From assembly GCA_004100325.1 (NCBI GenBank), contig SCKX01000001.1, forward strand, positions 124,001-188,000: a stretch of 64,000 nucleotides of DNA, in the 5' to 3' direction. The position numbers were made by a program, and so were the translations under genes. Shown one piece after another: positions 17,321-25,185 of this stretch; within the stretch, counting starts at the first letter, position 1, and each line of letters opens with the position of its first letter. Source of the stretch: Candidatus Microsaccharimonas sossegonensis (GTDB taxonomy: Bacteria > Patescibacteriota > Saccharimonadia > Saccharimonadales > Saccharimonadaceae). The notes below the pieces were generated by a model that saw nothing but the letters and a program-made list of their open reading frames with translations, ran no database searches and was not told the DNA's origin.

Positions 17321-18556
17321 CTACAAATACCGTGTACCACCGAAAGGAATTTTCTGCTTTACGTAGAGACCTGTTCCGAGCGTGTCAGCTGAATGAATTG
17401 TCCGCTCACCGTATTTTTTATTGATGCCATCCATGGCATCCGTTACCTGTCTTTCCTGAATAATGTGATCGTTAAAGAGGCTAATCTGTGGATTTTCAAT
17501 CGGCTGCAGTTCATAACAATGGATTCCTATCTCTTTCAAGCCGTCAGGTGCATTATCGAACAATCGATGCGCCAGCATATGAATTGTTTGGTCAGAAGAG
17601 AAGGGGAGCTGCATCATCGTCGAAGCATGCCAATACCCCCCCTCGACTGTTTTTACATACACATATATCCCCCTTGCTGCTTTATGCTGCGAGCGCATCC
17701 GAGACCCAACCGATTCACACAGATGATGGAGTCGCTGACCTATCTCTTCATGCGTTAGGTGAAAACTTTCTAACACATACTGCCGGCCTACCCGCTTGAT
17801 ATCCGTCTCCAAATCATCGACCTCCCAGCCACGCAGCCGGTCATACCACCACCGCCCCACCACGCCTTTAAAGACAATTCGCTGCAATACCACAGGGTCA
17901 GCATCCAAAAATTCTAAAGGAGTATAAATACCGACACTATTCAGGCGACGCTCGTTACGATGGGCAATGCCCGTCAGGTCAGTCAGCTTCAAACTACCAA
18001 GGACTTCCCGGATATTCGCAGGCGTCATAACGTCCAAGCCATCCGGCTTATGAAGCCCGGCTGCCTGCTTTGCAAGGAATCGATTTGTCGCAATACCGAT
18101 ATTGCAGCGCATCCAAACACCAATCTCGTCTTTCAGCCGCTGTTTGATTTCCATGCCGATGTCAACCAAATCCCTCCCTTGTATGTCGGCAGTTGTATCA
18201 TGAAAATCAATCACCCCCTCGTCGATACTCTTCATCGTCACATGTGCCGAATAGTCCTTCATGATATCCAGTAAACAGTGATAGACATAACGGTATTTTG
18301 ATGGATCACTCTCGATCACTACCAAATCCGGGCACAAAACCTTGGCATCGCGTACTTTCATCCCCACCTTAACGCCCATCTTCTTCGCTTCATAACTTGC
18401 CGTTATGAGCGCCGTCTTGTCGGTTCGGCGATTAGCAATACCGACCGGCTTGCCACGAAGCATTGGTCGAGCCTGCTGTTCGACAGTTGCAAAACAACTG
18501 TTCAGGTCGATATGCATAATGAGTGGTCGTTCGTCATTAAACTCTGGTTTATTCAT
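17321..18556 (-). CDS. Y-family DNA polymerase (DinB/UmuC type)
   Basis: Translesion polymerase, 411 aa. Palm motifs: IMHIDLNSCFATVEQQ (about 13-28) and SIDEGVIDF (about 108-117), in which the usual SxDE acidic pair is kept; HhH near LTDLTGIAHRNERRLNSVG (about 195-215); little-finger domain to about 350. A C-terminal PQISLF (about 363-368) matches the beta-clamp binding motif. The start overlaps the end of the small upstream gene by 8 nt, so the two are coupled. More UmuC/ImuB-like in context than classical dinB. Confidence 0.9.
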   Translation of the reverse strand: MNKPEFNDERPLIMHIDLNSCFATVEQQARPMLRGKPVGIANRRTDKTALITASYEAKKMGVKVGMKVRDAKVLCPDLVVIESDPSKYRYVYHCLLDIMKDYSAHVTMKSIDEGVIDFHDTTADIQGRDLVDIGMEIKQRLKDEIGVWMRCNIGIATNRFLAKQAAGLHKPDGLDVMTPANIREVLGSLKLTDLTGIAHRNERRLNSVGIYTPLEFLDADPVVLQRIVFKGVVGRWWYDRLRGWEVDDLETDIKRVGRQYVLESFHLTHEEIGQRLHHLCESVGSRMRSQHKAARGIYVYVKTVEGGYWHASTMMQLPFSSDQTIHMLAHRLFDNAPDGLKEIGIHCYELQPIENPQISLFNDHIIQERQVTDAMDGINKKYGERTIHSADTLGTGLYVKQKIPFGGTRYL

Positions 18557-18815
18557 AGTGATCCGCCTCCATCGTCAGACGCCAAGTAAGGCGTTCGCTA
18601 TCGAATTCAAGGCGATAATCAGCTCCGCCATCAGTCACGTCGAATATATGGACTGTCTTTCGACCTTGATTCACCGGATGGCGCAGTCCTAGTTCTTGGA
18701 CTGCAATTTCTCGCCCATTGAGGCGCCTAAATTTCAACGGTCGACACGGCTGGTGACCCGCACGAAACACGGCGACTACTTCCACCGGTTCGTTTAAAAA
18801 AGTTTCGTCATTCAT
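18549..18815 (-). CDS. Small polymerase-associated protein (DUF6504-like)
   Basis: 88 aa, soluble, beta-rich: PVEVVAVFRAGHQPCRPLKF, then GRKTVHIFDVTDGGADYRLEFD and TWRLTMEADH. The pattern of a short beta protein with a WRL ending encoded directly before a Y-family polymerase matches the DUF6504 genes of imuB-type loci. GAGG lies 9 nt before the ATG. A role in translesion synthesis is inferred from the coupling only. Confidence 0.6.
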   Translation of the reverse strand: MNDETFLNEPVEVVAVFRAGHQPCRPLKFRRLNGREIAVQELGLRHPVNQGRKTVHIFDVTDGGADYRLEFDSERLTWRLTMEADHYE

Positions 18816-19120
18816 CTTAAAAATCCTCTTATACTGTATCGTCCATTCAAGACGGTTTGATAGAGAAACGATTTCTATAATGTATTGTCCGTGTATTCAC
18901 CCGTTTCATTAGTGAATATCCGAAGACAATCCGAAGTCCCCGCAAAAAGTAATCTTTTGTGGAGTTGAGTTGAATGACCATTCGTGAGGGACGCTTAATT
19001 TTCGAATCATCGAGAATCAGTGAGTATCACGTGGTATATACATAGTATACGCCGGGAAGTCTAGAAATAACACTTGTAATCTGGTAGAATCATCTCTGTA
19101 CTTTGGTACAAAACTAGCGT
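18816..19120. other. 305-bp stretch without a clear gene
   Basis: Contains the promoter side of the polymerase pair, a direct repeat CTTCGGAT spaced by 3 nt (about 18920-18940), an inverted repeat GTATA/TATAC near 19034-19050, and the tRNA-Met promoter. A 44-codon minus-strand frame (about 18846-18980) exists but has no SD or -10 in place, so it is not called. Confidence 0.5.
19062..19090 (+). promoter_or_regulatory. Promoter of tRNA-Met
   Basis: TAGAAA (19062-19067), a 17-nt spacer and TAGAAT (19085-19090), 30 nt before the mature tRNA. The same TAGAAA hexamer stands at -35 of the tRNA-Pro and tRNA-Ile2 genes. Confidence 0.5.
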
Positions 19121-19197
19121 GGCACCGTAGCTCAGCTGGTTAGAGCGCAGGACTCATAAGCCTGAGGTCACAAGTTCAATCCTTGTCGGTGCTACCA
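19121..19197 (+). tRNA. Elongator tRNA-Met (anticodon CAT)
   Basis: Full cloverleaf with encoded CCA. Acceptor GGCACCG/CGGTGCT (G1-U72 wobble), D-loop AGCTGGTTA, anticodon loop CTCATAA, T-loop TTCAATC. The sequence around GTAGCTCAGCTGGTTAGAGC is typical of elongator Met. The anticodon stem CAGGA/GCCTG has an A-G mismatch at 31:39. Confidence 0.9.
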
Positions 19198-19205
19198 AAA
19201 ATTAT

Positions 19206-19234
19206 AAGAACCCCTGAGTAGGAGGTTCTTTTTT
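19206..19234 (+). terminator. Rho-independent terminator of tRNA-Met
   Basis: Stem AAGAACC/GGTTCTT extended by inner C-G pairs, followed directly by TTTT, 9 nt after the tRNA. Confidence 0.8.
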
Positions 19235-19255
19235 ATAAGTCAATGCAGCCACCGA

Positions 19256-20860
19256 TTAGTCTCCGTTGCCATACAACGAAGCTTGATCACGTGCAAACTG
19301 AACGTTCAAACAAGGAGTTGCAAGTGATTTTGCAGACATTTCATTACCGTTACGGGTGTAAGTTGCACCAAAAATATTATCTACGGACAGCTGTGCGGCT
19401 TGATTTGATGCACACACCTCTGAATGAGTAACCGTAAGTTTTTTGATGTTACCAAGACTGATTGATGATTGCCCGTACAGCGATGCTTCCACCGCACTCA
19501 CGGCAGCTTCATAAGCCGAGAATTGTGCTGCTGCGTCAGTTTTCACTTTGAGCGTATCGATGCGAGCCCCAATCAGTCGTAGCGAGGCACTATTATATAC
19601 TTCGGTATTCAAATTCGCCTGACTTGAACCACTGTACGATGCGTACCCATTACTGACAATAATCGAATCGAGTCGAGGACCGTAGATGGTCAGAATTGTG
19701 CTCGCCATCGGATTTGGTTGTTTTTGCGGAGCTAATCGAACTTTTGCGCTGCCGTTTTCGACTGTGACCGTTGCTTTTGGCGCATCTTTGAGGCTGCGCT
19801 GCTTGATCGATGTTATGCTATCGTCAGCAACATATACGACGCTCGTTGTGCTGGGAACATCGACGGAAAGCGACTTGATAGCACCAAATTTTTCGGGCAT
19901 TTTTACTGTCGTCTCGACAGTGTTTCTTTGTATTGCTTCGTACTGCGTTCTACTTTGGTACGTCGCCAAGACAGCTGCTCCAACGAAGCTCGAAAGTCCA
20001 AGGATAATCACTATAATGCCGCTGATCCAGATTCGTTTATTAAACTTTTGTGTAAACCCTGCGATGGCGACAAGGATACACAACATGAAGAGCAGTACAC
20101 CGGCGGCAAATGCCAGTGCGATTGCTGGTTGATACTGATCGAAGGCTCTTACCCCGTCTATTTGTCCAGCTTTAACCATACTAAGATTTACAGCAACTAA
20201 TGCTGCCACAACGGTCATTGCAGCAGCTATACTTACAACCCCTAGCACAATCGTGGCAATCCGTACGCGTACTTTGGTGCGTCGCTTCTCTTCAACGTTC
20301 GATCCACCTTCATTAAGGGCTCGAATTGAGGCAAGCGTGACTGGACGTCCTTCCATTTGTAGTTTTTCAGCTGCCGTTCGAGCCGGTGGAATAATCAGCC
20401 ACAGTACAATATACAGCAGTACAGACACTCCAAAAGAAATGAAACTGAGAACAATAAATATAACACGTGCCCACAACACATTGATGTGAAAATAACTTGC
20501 GATACCAGATAGTACTCCTCCAACAAGGGCAATGTTAAGGTTACGATACAGCTTTCGTTTCGGACCCTGTGAAAGAATTTCGCCATCAATCTCGAGTGCC
20601 ATATCGTCAGCCATAAAATCTTTTGGTTCGCCAAGTTGTTCACGCACCGCCGTAATATCTGCTTCTGAAATGACGTCGTCTTGTTTGACACCCCGTTCCA
20701 GCAGCAATTCTGTCATGCGGATTTCTATATCTTCTAGCAATTCGACGTCACTCGTATACGCTTCAAGCGTCGTTATATATTTTTCTAGTTCCTTTTTTGC
20801 AGAAAGCTCAATATTATAGGGAACTTTTGCAATATGAATTCTAGTTATATCTTTCATCAT
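19256..20860 (-). CDS. PspC-domain membrane protein under PadR control
   Basis: 534 aa. The N-terminal 80 residues are helical and acidic (KKELEKYITTLEAYTSDVEL), like the HAAS/DUF1700 segment found in PadR-linked membrane proteins. A PspC domain follows with KLYRNLNIALVGGVLSGIASYF and a helix (about 105-160), then three more membrane helices (about 200-295), then a C-terminal beta-repeat region (about 320-520) resembling adhesin-head DUF2807 domains. PspC proteins sense envelope stress. SD AAGGAG; starts 6 nt after the padR stop, so one operon. Confidence 0.82.
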   Translation of the reverse strand: MMKDITRIHIAKVPYNIELSAKKELEKYITTLEAYTSDVELLEDIEIRMTELLLERGVKQDDVISEADITAVREQLGEPKDFMADDMALEIDGEILSQGPKRKLYRNLNIALVGGVLSGIASYFHINVLWARVIFIVLSFISFGVSVLLYIVLWLIIPPARTAAEKLQMEGRPVTLASIRALNEGGSNVEEKRRTKVRVRIATIVLGVVSIAAAMTVVAALVAVNLSMVKAGQIDGVRAFDQYQPAIALAFAAGVLLFMLCILVAIAGFTQKFNKRIWISGIIVIILGLSSFVGAAVLATYQSRTQYEAIQRNTVETTVKMPEKFGAIKSLSVDVPSTTSVVYVADDSITSIKQRSLKDAPKATVTVENGSAKVRLAPQKQPNPMASTILTIYGPRLDSIIVSNGYASYSGSSQANLNTEVYNSASLRLIGARIDTLKVKTDAAAQFSAYEAAVSAVEASLYGQSSISLGNIKKLTVTHSEVCASNQAAQLSVDNIFGATYTRNGNEMSAKSLATPCLNVQFARDQASLYGNGD

Positions 20861-20866
20861 TTCTCC

Positions 20867-21211
20867 TTACAACTTTTTTAAAGTCGTTTGCAAAGCATTA
20901 ATTTTCTTTTCAACCTGATCAGCAACTTTTGTACCATACGGTGTCGTTCGGTAGTATTTGCGTGGTGGTCCTTGTTCGCTTTCTTGCCACTCATGAACCA
21001 GTAGTCCATCTTTTTGTAAGCGGGATAAGAGTGGATAAATCGTCCCTTCAACAACGACTAATTCTGCCGATCGTAATTGGTTAATAATATCGCTGGTATA
21101 TTTTGGTTTTTTAGAGCAAACCCGAAGCACGCAGAAGGCAAGAAAACCCTTACGGAGCTGAACGGCAAGCTGCTCAGCATATGCTTCAGTATTTGTATCT
21201 TTATCTGTCAT
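20867..21211 (-). CDS. PadR family transcriptional regulator
   Basis: 114 aa, the short PadR form: wHTH with DIINQLRSAELVVVEGTIYPLLSRLQKDGLL (about 38-70), then EWQESEQGPPRKYYRTTPYG (the GPPRKYY wing signature). First gene of a two-gene operon with the PspC protein, the usual arrangement for local PadR repressors. Its -10 (TATAAC, 21220-21225) ends 8 nt before the ATG and overlaps a palindrome. Confidence 0.93.
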   Translation of the reverse strand: MTDKDTNTEAYAEQLAVQLRKGFLAFCVLRVCSKKPKYTSDIINQLRSAELVVVEGTIYPLLSRLQKDGLLVHEWQESEQGPPRKYYRTTPYGTKVADQVEKKINALQTTLKKL

Positions 21212-21215
21212 GTTT

Positions 21216-21230
21216 CTATGTTATACATAG
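21216..21230. promoter_or_regulatory. Putative PadR operator
   Basis: Perfect inverted repeat CTATGT-TAT-ACATAG placed on the -10 box of the padR-pspC operon, between TTGACT (21241-21246) and the ATG. It fits PadR operators of the ATGT-n-ACAT type and implies autorepression. Confidence 0.6.
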
Positions 21231-21313
21231 TACTATATAAAGTCAACATGCGTTTTTTGCATAGTACACACACTGTCATCTTCATGAAAGTGTGCCGCCA
21301 GAAAACAGGGAGT

Positions 21314-21340
21314 CAAAAATAGGGCAGTGCTGTGCCCTAT
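21314..21340 (-). terminator. Terminator of the 45-residue gene
   Basis: 8-bp stem ATAGGGCA/TGCCCTAT with a 6-nt loop followed on the minus strand by a run of five T. Confidence 0.7.
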
Positions 21341-21368
21341 ATATCAGTTACCTTGGTGGGGGTTTTAT

Positions 21369-21506
21369 TTATTTACCGAAGACAATTGCTTCACGAGTTG
21401 CGATAAATTGACGGAGCTCATCGTTCGACCTTGGTCGATCCCAGCTGGCGAGTTCTAATACTTCGCTAATGGTGACTGGTTCGATCTGGCTGCTACTTGA
21501 ATCCAT
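21369..21506 (-). CDS. Small acidic protein of unknown function (45 aa)
   Basis: Starts MDSSSSQIEPVTISEVLELA, ends REAIVFGK. Not recognised. It has its own unit: TTGACT about 17-20 nt before a TATATA box (about 21540-21575), a leader without a strong SD, the frame, and a rho-independent terminator 30 nt after the stop. Soluble, helix-forming, no cysteine. Residue use is protein-like and the frame is not a shadow of any other gene. Confidence 0.55.
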   Translation of the reverse strand: MDSSSSQIEPVTISEVLELASWDRPRSNDELRQFIATREAIVFGK

Positions 21507-21653
21507 GTTGGTTTTTGCCTTTTTTTGATTTTATTGTTTTATGTATATATATAAGCACAAACATCTTTAAAAGTCAATAGCCCCATGCTAACAATTTTGA
21601 CTGAGGTGATACGCTTATGGTATAACTACTGCAGAGGAACTAAAATCAACACT

Positions 21654-22373
21654 ATGGACATCGCCTCGTCTCTCGCTATCGTTACCCTGGCTGCACTGAT
21701 TCATGCCAGTTTTCAACTGAGTATCAGTGTCTTAACACTACTTTCTGGGCATGCCATTGGTGCAAAGCATTCGCAGGCAAGAATTATGCGACTCACGTTC
21801 GGCTTTGTCAGTGGGGCAGGGGTAATGACCCTCCTTGCCCTTTCATTTATTTCACTCATATTTTTGCGTGTATTCGGTCGCGATGCACCTGAATTGATCT
21901 GGGCGATTGCCTGCGGATTACTCATTGGTGTCGGTCTTGCTGTCTGGATTTTTTATTACCGCCACGAAAAAGGAACATCGCTATGGATTCCCCGTTCATT
22001 TGCCCGCCATTTAAGTGATCGAAGTAAGGCAACCAAAAGCGCCGCTGAAGCCTTCAGCCTTGGTCTCACCAGTGTTATCAGTGAAATATTATTTATAGGT
22101 GCACCGATGATCATTAGTGCACTCGTACTGATCCAGCTCCCCGGATACTGGCAGCTTGTTGGTATTGCGATCTATACCATCATCTCTCTATTCACCCTCT
22201 TTAGCGTCTGGGTTCTCATCGGCAGTGGTCACAAACTCAGCTCCATACAAAAGTGGCGTGAAGACAACAAAGGTTTCTTGCAATTTGCAGCTGGCGGGGC
22301 GCTTGCCGTGCTTGGATTCTTTGTCTACGTCTATGAAATCACCAGTACTGCATCGGGGGCATTGTTATTATAA
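21654..22373 (+). CDS. Polytopic membrane protein of unknown function
   Basis: 239 aa with about six membrane helices: 4-28, 50-75, 82-106, a loop with basic residues, 135-160, 166-190 and 212-235. The frame is open from 21585, but MDIASSLAIVTLAALIHASF at 21654 is the sensible start and a TATAAC box lies 21-30 nt upstream. The early AALIHASFQLSISVLTLLSGHAIG has small residues suited to helix packing. No transporter family is recognised with confidence. Coupled by TAATG to the ATP-cone gene. Confidence 0.75.
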   Translation: MDIASSLAIVTLAALIHASFQLSISVLTLLSGHAIGAKHSQARIMRLTFGFVSGAGVMTLLALSFISLIFLRVFGRDAPELIWAIACGLLIGVGLAVWIFYYRHEKGTSLWIPRSFARHLSDRSKATKSAAEAFSLGLTSVISEILFIGAPMIISALVLIQLPGYWQLVGIAIYTIISLFTLFSVWVLIGSGHKLSSIQKWREDNKGFLQFAAGGALAVLGFFVYVYEITSTASGALLL

Positions 22374-22663
22374 TGTCTGGCGCAACAACCACCGCAATCA
22401 TCAAGCGCAAAGGTCAGCGCCCAACTGAGGCTTTCGATAGAGAAAAGCTTCATCACAGTATTGTTGCCGCATCGCTTAGTGCACGTGCCCCTGAAGGGCA
22501 GGCGGATAACATTGCCTACGCCGTCACGAATTATGTCCTTGAATGGCTTGAATCCCGTCCCGAAGTCACCAGTCATGATATACGCCTCGTCGCCACCCGG
22601 CACCTACGTGCCCATCATCCCGACGCTGCCTATCTCTACGAACAACATAGAAACATATTATAG
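22373..22663 (+). CDS. Stand-alone ATP-cone domain protein
   Basis: 96 aa, nearly all ATP-cone: IIKRKGQRPTEAFDREKL (about 9-26) and the helical remainder ending HPDAAYLYEQHRNIL. ATP-cones are the (d)ATP-sensing domain of ribonucleotide reductases and of the repressor NrdR. Here there is no NrdR zinc ribbon before it and no reductase after it, so this is a free nucleotide-sensing module. The start overlaps the membrane-protein stop (TAATG) and the flavoprotein begins 22 nt downstream: one operon of three. Confidence 0.85.
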   Translation: MSGATTTAIIKRKGQRPTEAFDREKLHHSIVAASLSARAPEGQADNIAYAVTNYVLEWLESRPEVTSHDIRLVATRHLRAHHPDAAYLYEQHRNIL

Positions 22664-22685
22664 AAAAACAAAAAAGGAACATACG

Positions 22686-24062
22686 ATGGCTCAAACCTTA
22701 CACACATTTGATTACGACCTTATCGTCATTGGTAGCGGCGCTGGCGGCAGTGCGGCCGCAACGATTGCCGCTCGGGCAGGGAAGCGCGTTGCAATTGTCG
22801 AATCCGATACATTTGGTGGCGATTCGCCTAACTGGAGTGATGTTCCGACAAAAGCGCTCCTCCATGTCGCCCACCTGTACGACGAGGCTCGTCACGGTGA
22901 CAAATTTGGGCTTCGCACCTCTACCCTTGGCTATAACTATCCTTCCATACGGGCTTGGAAAGAACTCGCCGTTAAGCGTACCGGTGCGGCCGGCAACCGT
23001 ACATTTTATGAGAGTCATGGTATCTCTGCTTTTAATGCTACCGCGCACTTCTTAAGTCCAAATGAAATCAGTGTGAATCGTCGCCACTTATCGGCAAAGA
23101 ACTTCCTCATCGCAACCGGCTCATCGTGGGCGACGCCAAACATCCAAGGGCTTAAAGATATTCCTTTCTTTACCCCTCGTACCATTCTTGAAGCAATTCG
23201 TCCACCAAAAAGCTTATTCATTATCGGCGGCGGCAGTCACGGCGTCGAAATCGCCCAACTGATGGCAACCTTCGGTACTAAAGTATACATTGCTGAACAA
23301 GCTGCACGCATCCTGCCAAAACAAGATAGTGAGGTAGGGGAGTTACTAGAAAAAGTTCTAACCGAGCAAAAAGGCGTATCAGTCCTTACCCACTCCCGCG
23401 TGTTGTCTGTAAGCAAGGCTGGACTGAGCAAAAAAATCCTAATCTCTCGCGGCGGTGTTGAAAAATACATAAATGCTGACGAAATTTTGGTGGCGGCTGG
23501 GCGTATTCCCAACCTAGATCTGGGACTTGAAAATGCCTCAGTCGCTTACACGCCAAAAGGCATCGAAGTAAATGACCAGTTGCAAACCAGCGTGAAACAT
23601 ATCTATGCCGCAGGTGACGTCCTTGGGCTCGATAGTCATACTCATACGGCACTTTTGCAAAGCCGCATTGCCGCTCATAATATCTTTCAAAAAGTAAAAA
23701 TCGTCCCAAACTACACCGCAACTCCTAGCCTGGTCTTCACGACACCGGAGATTGCCCACGTCGGCTTATCTGAAGATGACTGTCGCAAACGTGACTTACC
23801 CATTAAAAAAGCACTCGCACCACTCAACATCATTGCGCGTTCTAATACATCAGATTTCCGTGAAGGTTTCGTCAAAATCATCACCGATAAGAAAGGTGTT
23901 GTCCTGGGTGGAACCATTGTTGCTCCACACGCATCTGAAATGATCCATGAGATTGGTGTTGCCGTAAAACATAATCTTACCGCAGCGCAGCTATCAGACA
24001 CCCCACACGCCTTCCTAAGCTGGTCAGAAGCGATTCGTGTCGCCGCCAGCAAACTCGCTTAA
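22686..24062 (+). CDS. FAD/NAD(P) disulfide-reductase family protein lacking both redox cysteines
   Basis: 458 aa, full length for the lipoamide dehydrogenase/mercuric reductase family. FAD motif DLIVIGSGAGGSAAATIAARAGK (about 10-32), NAD(P) motif FIIGGGSHGVEIAQLMATFG (about 178-197), second FAD motif HIYAAGDV (about 305-312), and dimerisation domain to the end. The redox motif GGxCxNxGCxPxK of the family reads GGDSPNWSDVPTK (about 42-54): both cysteines are replaced (Ser and Asp). The C-terminal His and Glu of the dimer-partner dyad are kept in PHAFLSWSEA. It cannot do dithiol chemistry at that site; NAD(P)H:quinone- or oxygen-type activity or a sensing role remain possible. SD AAAGGAAC. Confidence 0.9.
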   Translation: MAQTLHTFDYDLIVIGSGAGGSAAATIAARAGKRVAIVESDTFGGDSPNWSDVPTKALLHVAHLYDEARHGDKFGLRTSTLGYNYPSIRAWKELAVKRTGAAGNRTFYESHGISAFNATAHFLSPNEISVNRRHLSAKNFLIATGSSWATPNIQGLKDIPFFTPRTILEAIRPPKSLFIIGGGSHGVEIAQLMATFGTKVYIAEQAARILPKQDSEVGELLEKVLTEQKGVSVLTHSRVLSVSKAGLSKKILISRGGVEKYINADEILVAAGRIPNLDLGLENASVAYTPKGIEVNDQLQTSVKHIYAAGDVLGLDSHTHTALLQSRIAAHNIFQKVKIVPNYTATPSLVFTTPEIAHVGLSEDDCRKRDLPIKKALAPLNIIARSNTSDFREGFVKIITDKKGVVLGGTIVAPHASEMIHEIGVAVKHNLTAAQLSDTPHAFLSWSEAIRVAASKLA

Positions 24063-24066
24063 ACGG

Positions 24067-24095
24067 TTGATACATCACCCAAGATCTGTTATCAT
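24067..24095 (+). promoter_or_regulatory. Promoter of initiator tRNA
   Basis: TTGATA (24067-24072), 17-nt spacer, TATCAT (24090-24095), 11 nt before the mature tRNA. This is the most canonical of the tRNA promoters in the window. Confidence 0.7.
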
Positions 24096-24106
24096 TATCT
24101 TTGTAT

Positions 24107-24185
<79 letters not shown>

Positions 24186-24187
24186 AA

Positions 24188-24319
24188 TTATGAAACTAAC
24201 CTCAATCGACCACAGCCCTCGTAGGTTGTCTCACTGTGGTCGGCAAGGATGTCAGCTCCTTCTCTCTTCTTGATTCTGATTGAACGAGATTCAGCTACAT
24301 TACGCGTCCTTTTGTACAT
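24188..24319 (-). CDS. Possible small basic protein (43 aa), coupled to the DUF6496-like gene
   Basis: MYKRTRNVAESRSIRIKKRE start, followed by a less basic tail. The ATG overlaps the stop of the upstream small gene (TAATG), and AAAGGAG stands 5 nt before it, which is good evidence for translation. Against it: the 3' half overlaps the hairpin behind the initiator tRNA. No family recognised. Confidence 0.4.
   Translation of the reverse strand: MYKRTRNVAESRSIRIKKREGADILADHSETTYEGCGRLRLVS
24207..24242. terminator. Hairpin behind initiator tRNA
   Basis: Perfect 9-bp stem CGACCACAG/CTGTGGTCG with an 18-nt loop, 23 nt after the CCA. No T-run on either side, so terminator strength is uncertain. Confidence 0.45.
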
Positions 24320-24498
24320 TACGACTCCTTTTTTGGTACCTTGCCTCCGACTTTTCGAGCCTCGCTGAGTCCAATTGCAATTGCCTGTTTACGATTGGTC
24401 ACTTTTTTATTACTATTTCCAATTTTTAGCTTGCCATCTTCCATCTCGTGAAGCGCTTTTTGGACTTTTTTTTGAGATACCTCACTGTACTTTGCCAT
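24319..24498 (-). CDS. Small basic protein, DUF6496-like (59 aa)
   Basis: The protein begins MAKYSEVSQKKVQKALHEME and then has KLKIGNSNKKVTNRKQAIAI and GLSEARKVGGKV. This order (KVxKVMHEFK, a Lys-rich link, QAIAIALSEAR) is that of short DUF6496 proteins. A perfect AGGAGG stands 6 nt before the ATG and TACAAT about 40 nt further up. Possibly nucleic-acid binding (many Lys), role unknown. Confidence 0.75.
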   Translation of the reverse strand: MAKYSEVSQKKVQKALHEMEDGKLKIGNSNKKVTNRKQAIAIGLSEARKVGGKVPKKES

Positions 24499-24661
24499 GA
24501 AATCCTCCTCCCTTAAACTTTCATTTTTATTGTAAAGAAATAATCTTAAATAAACTTTAACAATGTCCCTGAATTTTGTCCCTGAATTTCAGTTTCAATC
24601 GTTAAAATAGAGAAACATACGTCATGACAATTAACTTTACAAGCTTAATAAAATACTATGG

Positions 24662-24667
24662 TATGAT
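24662..24667 (+). promoter_or_regulatory. -10 box of the marR gene (leaderless)
   Basis: TATGAT with 7 nt to ATG 24675. Confidence 0.55.
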
Positions 24668-24674
24668 AGGTAAA

Positions 24675-25148
24675 ATGAACAAGACAAACAATTATCACCA
24701 GAAAGATTTGGCTCAGATTACGACCTATCAATCAGGTATTGCTCAGGCTTCTGCGCACCGCATCATTAACCGCGTTGTTTCAGATTATCTTCTTCGTTAT
24801 GACTTGTCCGCTATGCAATGGTGTATTATTGGGTACATCCACGATGCCGGTGATACCGGTGTCACCCTGACAGAGCTAGGTCGTGTGCTAGGCACTTCAT
24901 TCCCATACACTACCAATGTCATTACCCTCTTAGAATCTAAAGGTGTCATTAGCAAAAAGGTTCATGTCAAAGATAGTCGCATAAAGCTCGTCACCGTCAA
25001 CAAAGAATATGAAGGTGTGGTTGACGATATCGAAGCAGGTCTCCGTGATGAACTCCGAAAGAGTCTTTACAACACCGATAACATTAGTCGTGAAGAACTT
25101 CAAACCTACATTCGCGTCCTCTATAAAATTATTGCAGCTGGAAATTAA
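24675..25148 (+). CDS. MarR family transcriptional regulator
   Basis: 157 aa. wHTH with TLTELGRVLGTSFPYTTNVI (recognition helix about 65-82) and the wing KKVHVKDSRIKLVTV (about 92-106), flanked by dimerisation helices. The frame is open from 24624, but the -10 box lies within that part, and MNKTNNYHQKDLA at 24675 is the leaderless start. Target unknown; no divergent partner gene or clear palindrome nearby. Confidence 0.88.
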   Translation: MNKTNNYHQKDLAQITTYQSGIAQASAHRIINRVVSDYLLRYDLSAMQWCIIGYIHDAGDTGVTLTELGRVLGTSFPYTTNVITLLESKGVISKKVHVKDSRIKLVTVNKEYEGVVDDIEAGLRDELRKSLYNTDNISREELQTYIRVLYKIIAAGN

Positions 25149-25185
25149 ATTCTTCTAAAAAGCAATCGCTTTGTGTCAAAAAATC

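Noticed and set aside
18846-18980. 44-codon minus-strand frame in the gap before tRNA-Met
   Set aside because: No SD, no -10 at leaderless distance, no recognisable pattern.
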